From Reticulitermes lucifugus (taxonomy: Eukaryota > Arthropoda > Insecta > Blattodea > Rhinotermitidae), in the NCBI GenBank assembly GCA_026260175.1, contig JAKCWW010004106.1, forward strand, positions 1,300 to 35,601: a stretch of 34,302 nt of DNA, written 5' to 3'. The position numbers and the translations under genes were made by a program. Positions 9,590-20,200 of this stretch are shown one piece after another (the stretch's first letter is position 1; each line of letters starts with the position of its first letter). Below the pieces are notes generated by a model. The model had not been told where the DNA came from, made no database searches, and saw only the letters and a list, made by a program, of their open reading frames with translations.

Positions 9590-9745
9590 AGGGCCCATTA
9601 GCATGTTCGCAAGAGCCCACCACTTCTCCCTATCCTAAGCCACACGAATTAAGTACACACCCTGCCAACTTATGTCTTGAAGGTCCATTTTAATATCCTC
9701 CATCCACGCCTAGGTCTTCCCCGCGTCTTCTTGCAATTTTTCCTA
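9590..9745 (-). pseudogene. LINE C-terminal (reverse transcriptase tail) relic
   Basis: Minus-strand frames read KKTRGRPRRGW, then in a second frame WMEDIKMDLQD, then DREKWWALANMLMGP. This ordered set matches the C-terminal tail of many non-LTR retrotransposon polyproteins (RGRPR--W-DDI--DL ... A-DR--WR). Frame changes and a stop between the pieces show it is dead. The rest of the element is not seen on either side. Confidence 0.6.
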
Positions 9746-9932
9746 CCATAGCCCTTTCTGCATCTCTTCTTCCCCTTACACAAAGTTTTCAGGGAAACAG
9801 TACTAGGAAGTGATTTCAACGATAATGGAAATATGATGACATTATACAGAGTTGTTGGATATCCGAAAAAGGGAACACTCTCGGACATGTGATTACAATT
9901 ATTTTACTGTAGTCACTGATTATGCTATGTAC

Positions 9933-10544
9933 TGTAACAATGTAGATTATAACTTTTGATGGAACCTGTGTTTGAGACTGTACTATGAGCCTCGCTCAGT
10001 GTAACCACATACTCAATATACAGGGGAACCTGTATCTGAGACTGTACTGTGAACCTCGTTCAGTATATCAAAATAATCCATCTACTGGGCTCTGTGAGGG
10101 ATTTATAGGGCAAAGTACTGAATAGAGTGAAATTTCAACCTTCGCACTCAATTGGGGTAACTCGCTGCCCTCTGCTAGCTTAACTATAACTGAACATGTG
10201 TGTATTCACACATTCTTCTCTTCGTACATTCTCTGGACAACACCACTTGAAGGTAGGGGACTTGTGTCAGACCCAGACAAGAGCGATGCAAACGCCGGTA
10301 CCGTCGTCTTAGCACTGTAATTCTATCAGCAATAAAGCCTCATACTCAGCTGACTGAAATTTTTTATCACTAACAACCCCCAACTTTCTCACCTACCACT
10401 CGGCAAGGTCTGGGGATACAATAATGTATTTGCATGTACCATCAATTTATGGTCCCCATGTAGAATAGCTTTCCTGTAGTCTCTTTTACAGACTACAGAC
10501 ATAAAGCCTTAGGCTCTATGTTACGCGGAGTACTAAATTTTACA
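9933..10544 (+). mobile_element. Probable solo/5' LTR of a degraded retrotransposon
   Basis: A 612-bp segment begins TGTAA and ends TTACA, a 5-bp inverted terminal match typical of LTRs. It is followed directly by a primer-binding-site-like sequence. It contains two imperfect ~43-bp direct repeats (from 9961 and 10025), as in LTR enhancer regions, and an AATAAA signal at 10331-10336. The 3' LTR and coding region were not found, so the left boundary is an inference and no target-site duplication can be tested. Confidence 0.45.
9961..10067. repeat. Imperfect direct repeat, 64-bp spacing
   Basis: Two copies of a ~43-bp sequence start GGAACCTGTGTTTGAGACTG at 9961 and GGAACCTGTATCTGAGACTG at 10025. 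They share most bases through TACT-TGA-CCTCG-TCAGT. They lie in the presumed U3 part of the LTR and may be duplicated enhancer elements. Confidence 0.75.
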
Positions 10545-10566
10545 TGGGGCACCTAATATCTGGGGG
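10545..10566 (+). other. tRNA primer-binding-site-like sequence
   Basis: TGGGGCACCTAATATCTGGG (10545-10564) immediately follows the presumed LTR end ...TTTACA. It resembles a mutated version of the tRNA-Lys-type site TGGCGCCCAAC used by many LTR retroelements. Position and sequence agree, but the indel makes the exact primer uncertain. Confidence 0.4.
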
Positions 10567-11304
10567 TCCTCAGCTTGGAACTTGCTTCGTGTCAACTTTT
10601 TGGCACCCAAATTATTGAGGTGTCTCCCACATTTTTGGTAGATTTGCGAACCCGTTATACACAATCGTGCAGGGTTACGTGTGTGGCCACTATTAAACAC
10701 GTGAATAACTAGCACGTCTGGGTCAATTGCATAGCCCAGCAAAAAGGACGTCTGTGTGGTCACCCTCACACACACACACAGAGGCTTATTTTGCCAGTAA
10801 TGTGTACAGACGGAGATTGTCGTTTCTGAATGAATGCTTCCAAAGAACGAAGCAGCGAGCGTACTGATCTGGGTCCTCGCTATGCGCACCGGTAGTTCAC
10901 TTGGAACCGGACGGATGTGAATCATTCGTCGTTCAACAGTTACAATAGTCTTCATCAGTTCCCAGTTAATCAACATGTCCTTTAACATTTAGATACCAGT
11001 CTCATTCGAAGCCTGGAATAGTACGGACTGTAGAACCCTCATTCACAGATAAATACCTATCATTTATTACAATTTGCACGCAAATTTGCCTTTCTCTGCC
11101 ATGTGTATTAAAAACACAGCCATTAAGCTATGTCGGCTACAAGTAACGATGTCCATGCCACTTGTGAGGTCACAGGGCGTTGTTACCAGAGTTCCATTGA
11201 ACTTTCACCGAGGTGGATATCACTGCCAAGATTATTGATATAAGCGAGTCAGCGGTTGTAGTATGAATCAGAGGTCCTACCTCTTTGCAAACCGCAATAC
11301 GTTT
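10567..11304. other. gene-free stretch, possible retroelement leader
   Basis: Less AT-rich than average, with a (CA)n run at 10768-10780. The 151-codon antisense frame (10533-10988) runs back through the primer-binding site and is not a real gene. No gag or pol motif is seen. Confidence 0.35.
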
Positions 11305-11398
11305 TGAAATCTGTGGTCTTCTGGGTAATTACACGGCGTCGTGTGGTAAATAATTACCACACGACGCTGTGTAATTACCCAGAAGACCACAGATTTCA
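11305..11398. repeat. Near-perfect palindrome, 45-bp arms, 4-bp loop
   Basis: Arms 11305-11349 and 11354-11398 pair at 44 of 45 positions around the loop ATAA. The single mismatch is in CACGGCGTC versus GACGCTGTG. An 11-bp direct repeat, AATACGTTTTG, overlaps the left end (11296-11306) and recurs at 11414-11424, 15 bp past the right arm. It could be a foldback element, or a head-to-head fusion of two copies of one interspersed repeat. Confidence 0.95.
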
Positions 11399-11559
11399 TC
11401 AACATCGCGGCGGAATACGTTTTGCCTGCAACGCTCTCATCCGTGACGTATAGTAAAGTGATGCTTCGAAGCTAGATGGCAGGCCAATCCATGGTAACAT
11501 TTGAACAGTGGCGTGAGCTAGAGAAGTTTCTTTTCTCCAAAATGTCCAGACTGGCTCTG

Positions 11560-11720
11560 TCGCTCATCCATTCGCCAATAAATGGGTATCGGTGGCGCTT
11601 TTCCAGGGAGTAAAGCGGCCGGGGCGTAAGGTTGTGCGTTCAGCTCTATCTAGTGCCGAGGTTAGTAATGGGTGATATACCTCTTCTCCCCCCTTTATGC
11701 CTTCATGGCAGGGACTTTAT
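11560..11720 (+). repeat. Interspersed repeat, copy 1
   Basis: It contains TCTAGTGCCGAGGTTA at 11649-11664, which recurs exactly in inverse orientation at 22529-22544. Around it one frame reads like HSPINGYRWRFSRE, another SAEV and a third MGDIP-LPP, peptides I recall from repeat-derived entries in insect protein sets. Boundaries are approximate. Confidence 0.5.
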
Positions 11721-12898
11721 ATAGAAAAGCATTCTAACACATAAATTGCTCCTCGAGTACAGTGGAAAACTCAAAATGTGATGTACCTACATCACGCCAA
11801 AATTTAATCTGAAAGACCAAGCTATATGGATTAGAGTTTCCTTATGTTCATAAAATGAAATATAAAAGTATAATATAAAACTGCAACCCTAGTGCTGTAA
11901 ATTTCATTGCTGCTCCTGGGTTTGCATGTTTGTCACGTACCTTGAATACAGACTTAAAACAGAACTCATGTGCTGGTAACCTGCATATACCAAATGGTAT
12001 GAAATGCATGTGGTGTAACAGGCCTGAAGCAAGTTTTACATTGTTTATTCCATGCATTGTGACAAAGTTAGAAACTCATGTGACACCAACAAATGCACTA
12101 TTCTATATCTGTTCATATTATCTTTTACATAGCTCCTACATGTTTCGGTTATATCACGCCATCTTCATGGAGCTAACACCAAAGTTTCTATGAAACTTGC
12201 AGCAATAAAATAGGTCACAATGGGCATACATATGTTGTGATATCAATAGTGTAGAATGTTACATTTTGGTTAAAATAGTATACGTGAATGTAATATTATA
12301 ATAATAATGTTGGCGAGACTGTAATACGGTTTGTTTCTTAAAAGAGTTCAAAATTATGCATGTTTACATTGTAATTAAATCTTTGTGTACAAGCATATAC
12401 TCTTCTTTGATATCAAATTGGATCCCGTCCCTGTATATTGTGTACTGCCGGGCAATATACCGGTATATATAAATGTTTGCCTGTGATTTTTTCACTGTTT
12501 CCCATTTTCAGTGTAAAAATATTGACACTTGACAACCACTTATTAAAGACAAATTCAATGTATTTTAGTACCATAAATATGAATGGGAATATCTGAAAAC
12601 AGTGGCACAATTTAATGTCTGGAGCAAATGCAAGAGTAACAGATAATAAGTCAGTTAAGTTTAGCTGCATCGTCCATTGGTGTTGTTCTGTACATAATAG
12701 AAATGTATGCATCCATTAAACAATATTTAATCTGAATATGTTATTTTTTTGATTCACATAGTGATCTCTCAATATCACTTAAAAGACAGTAGCACAATGG
12801 AGTCTCTTGACAGTCAGGTTAATGGCTTTACCACAAAGCTGATGGCTCTCATGTGGTTCACCATCATCGTCGTAGTCGTCGTCATCACCAGCATCACC
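11721..12898. other. gene-free stretch
   Basis: AT-rich. Bases 12135-12170 on the minus strand (GAAGATGGCGTGATATAACC followed by GAAACATGTAGGAGC) resemble the repeat near 8780-8815. An imperfect trinucleotide tract of the CGTCGT/ATCACC type (12861-12898) precedes the (AAT)n microsatellite. No gene is supported. Confidence 0.4.

Positions 12899-12939
<41 letters not shown>
12899..12939. repeat. (AAT)n microsatellite, LINE 3' tail
   Basis: About 13-14 uninterrupted AAT units. It sits at the 3' end, on the minus strand, of the RTE-like LINE relic, where it reads (ATT)n. Such a simple-repeat tail is usual for RTE-type elements. It also produces the artificial poly-Ile and poly-Tyr frames on both strands. 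Confidence 0.9.
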
Positions 12940-13650
12940 CTTGGGAATTCCACAAACCATCTCCATCATACATGATTCCGTGCCAACTGCTTCATTCCTG
13001 ACCATGTTTTCCCATGGTCTAAGGCCTCTTCTTCCACCATTCTCCTCTGGGTATGTCTTGCTCAACCTCTTCTTGTAGTACCTTGGAGATTCCAGTCCAA
13101 AGCAGTCATCTTTATCACTTCCTGAGGCTTCCTAAGTGCATGGCCAATCCATTTCCACTTCCTCCTTTTTATTCACTCAACTATTTGTATTTGGTTTGTG
13201 GTATTCCACCATTCTTTGTTCGTTATTTTATTGGCTATTTATATTTAACATTTCCCTTAGGGACCTATAGATCTACACTTGTAGATGGTTTTTAGTGTTC
13301 TTAATTCTTCTCCAAGTCTTGCACCCATACAGCAGGACTGCTTTCACATTTGTCTCAAATAGACATATCATGGTTCGTAAGGATAACTGTTCCATTCTGT
13401 AAATAGCTGAATGAATGATGAGTGCACCTTGCTAATGCAGATTTTTATATCTTGTTCAGGTACTCCCTCTTCAGTTACAACAGATCCAAGGTACAAAAAT
13501 GTTTCCATTTCGTTAATGGTTCTCCCTTTGAGTGTTAAATTTTCTTTCCTCTTATTGCTGATTCTTACAGTTTTGGTCTTATTTGGATTTATTTTAAGAC
13601 CACATTTTCCCCATCTCTTTTTCAAGGACATGGTTGATCACCATTCAGAT
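12940..13650 (-). pseudogene. RTE-like LINE relic, 5'-truncated
   Basis: The minus strand first shows an open segment (13631-13368) with GLKINPNKTKTV and METFLYLGSVVTEEG, the reverse transcriptase region found in RTE-like elements. It continues with TNVKAVLLYGCKTW, then RRKWKWIGHALRKP and ALDWN, the conserved thumb and C-terminal motifs. Stops and frameshifts interrupt the reading after about 13370, so it is dead. The element is cut at its 5' end inside the polymerase domain and ends in the (ATT)n tail at 12899-12939, in keeping with incomplete target-primed insertion. Confidence 0.78.
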
Positions 13651-14032
13651 AACACATTGTGTTACTTTATTTCTGGACACAATGTCTTACTGTGTGGACT
13701 TCTCCAAGTTTAAATATGTAAAGATCACAGATGGACAACTTGTTGTAAGAAGTTTAGATGCAGTAATTTATTCTTTAAAACTGGATAGCTTTATTTATCT
13801 AAAGTCTGTTAATAAAAAAATATTCATCATGCAGAAAACAATTCTAACATTACTACCAGCAACCTATCAGTTGGACATAATATACCAGTACTATTTTCTG
13901 CGCCACCATTTGTTGTGGACACTTGCATGTGTACCCAATTTTATGTATCATTTTCATATGTATGCAACACATATGTTCAAACTACTCCTCATTACAGAAG
14001 TTCTACTTTCTTGTTCTCTTCATGCGTATCAC
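13651..14032. other. gene-free stretch, 3' flank of CUB gene
   Basis: A 144-codon plus-strand frame (13634-14068) covers this and runs antisense to the 3' end of the CUB gene. It shows no domain, and its Leu/Tyr/His-rich composition fits translated AT-rich DNA. I treat it as chance. Confidence 0.45.
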
Positions 14033-14038
14033 TTTATT
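14033..14038 (-). terminator. Poly(A) signal of the CUB gene
   Basis: On the minus strand AATAAA lies about 126 nt downstream of the TGA stop at 14164-14166. It is the first canonical signal after the stop and would give a short 3' untranslated region. Confidence 0.5.
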
Positions 14039-14163
14039 AAACCACTGTACGAACTGCATCAATTTTAATTATGTTAAAAAGTGCAACACAACCTAATGTT
14101 AGGAAATATTTCTGTTCTAGCATCAGATCAAAACACCTTCTTCATTACTGGTAGTGAGCCCAC

Positions 14164-14288
14164 TCATTTCAGTGGACGTATGCAACCTGTACCCAGCTGC
14201 TGGTAAGTGATATCAAATCCAAGCTCTTGCTCAGGTTCTGTGTTGTCATCTGAGTGGAAGCGGAGAATTATTGGACCCGCTGCATAAC
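14164..14288 (-). CDS. CUB gene coding exon 8: end of second CUB domain and stop
   Basis: Acceptor TCTTTCACACAG. It encodes SYAAGPIILRFHSDD, then GFDITYQQLGTGC and a short tail before TGA. F-SD followed by GF-I-Y-Q is the classic end of a CUB domain. The upstream part of the open frame (14289-14406) is intron. Confidence 0.86.
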
Positions 14289-17200
14289 CTGTGTGAAAGA
14301 GTGGCACATTGCAACAAATAAGTAACCACTTCATATGTTTAACCTGTATCTGGGTTGAACACAAAGGACACCATACGTGTAACGGGGGGGGGGGAAGCCC
14401 CTCCAATATTTTTTTGTACCTAAGAATAGTTTTTTTGCTACTCAGTTGAAGAGGGACAAATAAAAATACAAAACATTTTCTAAACGATTATTGGGCAGTG
14501 TAAAGACAGAAAAAAATGAAAAACCTGCATTCAAATAAATCATCCCTATCTTTCTCACTTGACTCCTCCATAAATTGATGTTCCTAATACCCATGGTCGA
14601 TTTTGCACTCCACACATATAAATGTTATTAGCCAAGTTATGCCTATGAAAGACACAACTGAAATGCATCTCAGAGTGCTATGTATTTTTCCTCACTAAAA
14701 ATACAATAAGCTGAATAATTACTAAAAAGCATGCTTGATGTATCTTAAAGAGTCTGTTTTTTTCAGAGGCCTTAGGACAAAATTTGATATTTTGTGTATG
14801 TGTGTTTGTGTTTGTGTGTGACAATGTTTTCTTTGTAGGAAAAAGGTGCCAGTACTCACTCCTTGACAGCCCCTTGTCTTAATATTACAAAAAATAAATA
14901 AAAAAAACTTGTTGATGTTCTGGTTTCATACTGTGATAATATTGTTGGAATAAAACCAGCAAGTAATATCTATTATTTGTGAGTTCTGAATTCATAATAT
15001 TCAAATATTCAACTAATGTGTCATGTCAAAAAAGGTGCCAGTATGCAATACCATTACGTACTGTCACAAAAAAGCACCCTGTGTGTATGTGTGCGCATGC
15101 GCACTTAGTACATAGCATAAATATAATACTTATATATAAATCTGAAGCACTGAAAGGAGTTTTTACATTGAAATCTTACTTGTTAGCTGTTACACATTCA
15201 GCATCTGTTTATTTACACACAGTATGATTTATTTAACCCATCAATACTGGCCTCAGTGCACTGTATGAACCTCTAATTTTTCATTTTTTTTTAATTTTTA
15301 ATTTTTTTTTTTTGCTGCTCACGTCAGCACACCATATGATTGTGACTGCGTTTAAGGGTGCTATAAATTGAAAACCCCCGTCCTTGGCGGCAATTGGAAT
15401 TGACACTCCAGCTGCAAAATATAGTGTCAAGATGGGCTAATTAGTGAGAAATTAATTAAAAGTGATGTGGAAGTTATTGTGACCAAATTTGAAATCCTAT
15501 CCAGACACTTGCCAGAAGAGACTCTGTAAATCTATAAAACCTGCACGACAGCACAAATTCAAGCAAGACACCATGTAAATAGAAGTCAGAAGCATTACTG
15601 CTTGAGCCATTACATAGTCCTCTCATGTTAATTGTTGTTTGTAATACCTGATGAAGATGGAACTCCAGAAAATGTGTATATAGTGTGCGCAAGACAACTG
15701 TTTTACTTATGAACTGATGTCTAACACAATACGACAACATAACATAATTCAGGATTTGGATACAAACTGATGGACAGATTGACAAAGTGACCATTAGGCA
15801 CTCTGTGTTCTGTATATCCACATCGATAGTTAAACAATTTATATACAGACACATTTTGACCACATCATATCTGATACGCAATTCTTTCAAATGTGTATGG
15901 AATTTACAGTATGCTTGAATTTAATGGAAAAAAATTCCAAAACATGTCTTGACGTACTGTGATGAACTTACTTGTGACAGTGGAGACAAGAGTATTATTG
16001 TCTGGTGGATCCAACACATAGCCAGATCTCATGCGATCTGAACTCTCAGTCACTGCAAGTCCTGACAAGCTGCGCCCACAGAATTTCTCTTCTGTGGGTT
16101 CAGAGAAAGTGCCTCCAGGTTGCCCATCACTCCCATCTCGCCCACCTTGGATGTACAGGTAGTCATGCGAGTTCAGATCACAAGCTGCAGTGCCTGCACG
16201 ACCCACGCCCTCCTCTAGGTACATGCCTAAAATAACCAATTTAGAATAGGTGAGTAAACCAATAAACTCATAAAGATTTTTTTTGATGGAGAAACATCTT
16301 GGAAAGCAATTACATGAAAGGCTCAACTGGAGATAGTAAAATACAGTTTTCAGCAGTAAAAATTAAATGTAAGTAACTCTGGTTTGTGCCAGAATGTTTG
16401 CGTTCACAGCATTTAATTAATGTCAGAGTTGTAACCCCATACATCTGTTGATCATGTAACAAATACATCTGGATTATTTGTATGGGTATGACCCACCAGT
16501 ACCTTTGCTCAAAATAATTTGTGGCAGCATGGAGATATACTATGTATACCTAAACCTCTACACAGGCATTCTTTGCTCTAAAATCAAAATGGTATTCCTT
16601 TATAAATATGAGCCATTAGTTTTTTTAAATAAACAGGGTATAAGTATTTCTTCACATTATATATATTAGAAATTTTGTCTCAATAACATTTTCCAAATTC
16701 ATGTGTGTGACACAAGACAGAAAACTTCATTCTGGCTTTCTAGTAGAGTAGTCCAATAAACATGGGACTTTGCTGTTGGCTAGTTGGGACATGATGTTTT
16801 GAAAATAATAACTTCCAGTATTGATCAATATAATTCCACAATGTACAGCCTACATAACTGTGGAAATACACTTCTCGGAATAAAAGGTGTTTTTACTGTG
16901 GTTGGACTATAGTTTTTTTTAAAAAATGACAGGTGGAACACAATGCTAAAGGGTGAGCATACTGCTCTAGACAGTTGTTGTAAACTCAAACCATCTTCAG
17001 AATGTTTCATATTAAACACTCAAATCATATCAGCCTCTCAGGGGATATAATATGTACAAGTTGATCAATGGAATCTGTGGACACCATAGCAACAGATTAG
17101 ATTTATGGCATTTTGTCATTGACTTTTCAACTGGCATTCCAGTAGTCTGTCTGTATATAACCAACTCCACATTGTAGAGATAACCTGTTAGTTTCTGGCT

Positions 17201-20200
17201 GGTGAATTTTTAAATAAGAAGGCTAGGATCAAGTCACTTGTGCACTGTTAGTGACATCAGATTGCCACATGAAACACAACAAAAACCTGCCCGTGTCACC
17301 TCATGTACACAGTATGCTTGTTTGCCAGCTCTGCTACATTCTCCACTGGCCAAGAATTAACAAACAATATATATAATACAGTCCTTGAACAGGTTACATT
17401 ACTTAGGTGCCTCACAAAATTCCTGTTACGGAACCCAACATTTCACATTTCACCACACAACCTCACGACTGAACTCTATCATGAACACAGTTCAGTTCAC
17501 ATACTGTCCTCATACCTGTTTGCATTACAATATCTCTTAATATTATACTCTAATATAACCCCATATCTATTCCTGTTATGATTGATTATGCATTCAAATC
17601 ATGTACAAAGTGACTACAATGAGCAACAGGGACAGTCTTTGAGATTGTTAGTAGTATTAACAAAACCAAAATGGTCATGCAAATTGCCAATATATAATCA
17701 TATTGCACTCATGCCATCTTCTTCATTGGTTTCCTAGCACTAGAGAACACATTTTGAAACAGCCCATTCTTTACGTGACTGTCACACAAACCATCTGCAG
17801 AGTTGATCCAGAAGACTGAGTTCTCGCGTTGGTTGAACTCGACACGACAAGTGTTAGGGGACCGCTGAATGCAGATAGCATAGTCCAGGTTGCTCTGGTA
17901 GTGACCACCATCTGCAGGGTCATAATTGAAGCTCTTGATATTACCACTCAGGTCTGTGTGATACTGCAGGCATCCATTAGGGGCTACAACACAGCAACAT
18001 AACCAGAGTTTCATTTTCTTGTTACATACCAAACTGATCCACCCTCTTAATTTCAGGTAGTTTGCAAATAATTCATCATTAATTTTTATGATTCAATTTT
18101 TAATGTTCATATCAACAGAAACCCTATAAATATCAGTCAAGTTGGATATGACCCCAGCACATTTAGAAATTAATATGTTTATTTGTTCATCATAAAGTGT
18201 GTTTCTCCTTACCTACAAGTTCAGGTGTGGCCTTGCAATCTATCTGAGTGGCTCGGATACGCCACTGGTAAGCCTTGGTACCAGACGTCATAATCATAAT
18301 AGAGAGAGATGCACTGCCAACTGTTGCATCCACAGGAACATACACTGCAGGAATAACATGCAGCATATTTAAGGGACTGGCCAGCCATATCACCAGTAAT
18401 GATATCACCCAGTTTTTAAATTATTCACTTACAGTGCTGACCAGCATTTTCTCCACAGAGCTCTGATATTCCTATACCATTTGGCAGTGACGTCATGGCA
18501 ACAAAACGATCACTTCGGCAGATCCCCATGGTTGTGTGCGGCCCCAGCATTGAGAACTCCTCCAGGTCAAGTCTACAAACATGAAAAACAGCACACTATT
18601 TCTCTGGACACTTGATAGAGAGAGGTCATGATGTTATACTCGTAAAACCCAGCTAAGTTCACTTCATTTCTTCACAACCTCTAACTTTAATATCCATTTC
18701 ATCCTCAAGGAAGTACCACAGTAAATGGGCAAACATTCAAAACTTGACATATCCATCAGAGCTGAAAAGTATGTTGCAAAAAAGAGATTCACTATGAAGA
18801 GGAAGGCTTGAATGTATTCCTGACTCAATTTCCAGCAATTATATTTAAAAATGATACATGCCACAGATTCTAGTTGGTTGCTTCATTATCTTTCATTGAA
18901 AAATTGGTATGTTCAAAATAATTACTTCTGGTTTATGACACTCGCATGACTGATTTTTGTCATTAAGAACAGGTGGTGCTGCCAGCAAAACAATACTCTT
19001 GCCTCCATAGTTCAGCCCTGCTGAACAATTTCAGTTTCTATGGGCACTGTTTATGCTTGATCAAGAGTCCCTAAGGGAAAAGGGAAAGTGATAGGAAGTC
19101 CATGGACTGCAGAAAAGACTGAGAACTTATGAAAATGGACAAGAAACCACAACAAAGTAGCTAAGTCCAAGCATACTTCTCTCCAGACCGTCTACATGTG
19201 TTCACACGGGTTATGACTTTACTTTCCTCATCATACACAGACACTCACCTGACTTGGCAGACATGTTTGTTGGTGACATCTATACGGTAATCACAGAAGG
19301 AACCAAGGCGGTCCCTGTCAGGGTAGCTTGGATTCACAAAGTAGGATATTGCCTGCTTAGTTACATTGCGGCAGCTCTTTTCAACTGGAAGACAAAACAA
19401 GCCCCAGGGAAACACGTAGCAAATAATTACTTTATTCTACCTACTACAGAAAAGAACATGGTTTCTGAAGTACTGCTGCAATAATATAATGCATCTTTGG
19501 AAAATATTACAAGACAAACAATTTTTTCTTGTATGATAGACATCTGCATCTCCACACTCTTCTCATTTCTGAAAAAAAAGGCTGTTTCTGATTTAGTTCA
19601 CTTTGGAAAAATCACTTTCCAATTGTTCTTACAATTAAATAATCCAGTTTGTAGACATCACCTGCATGCAAGTGCAACACTGAGAAGCAAGTGCTGACAG
19701 CAACATGGGTACACATGCCAGTAGCAACACAGCAAAGTGTTAATAGCATCATGAAGAATCACATGCCAGTAGCAACACCATACAACATCTGCTACCAGCA
19801 GGACAGTGAAGCACACATCATAAGCAACTCACCTATACAGCAGACTGGACCATCCTCTCCAGCATCATCATCACATTGCCCAACACTCCTGCCATCCAGC
19901 TCTGTGCACTCACTCTTAGAATAACACATGCCAGTTGTCCCATCCAGTGCCCGGCATGCCATGCTTTCTATTCGAGTTGCCGCTGCACTGTTTTCGTCAG
20001 TGTTTGAGTTGGCATTCTTGTTGGGCTGTTGTCGGCGTGGAGGCATAAACAGAGACTGATACAGCAGTACATCTGCAAACAAATTATGCTAGTGGGCAGT
20101 TCCCAGTGATGTGCCAATTTAATGTTGCATGGTGCTGAATATTAGGAACCTTTACCATAAATAATATTGACAGTAACGTAAGAGCTGGAATGGTATTAAG

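Noticed and set aside
10533..10988. 151-codon minus-strand frame
   Set aside because: It reads antisense through the primer-binding-site-like sequence and retroelement leader.
12749..13078. Overlapping frames with poly-Ile and poly-Tyr on both strands
   Set aside because: They are produced by the (AAT)n microsatellite and the LINE relic.
13634..14068. 144-codon plus-strand frame
   Set aside because: No domain or motif, composition typical of AT-rich DNA, and it lies over the 3' flank of the CUB gene.
15474..15890. 138-codon minus-strand frame within CUB gene intron 7
   Set aside because: No conserved motif, and exons 7 and 8 join in phase without it.
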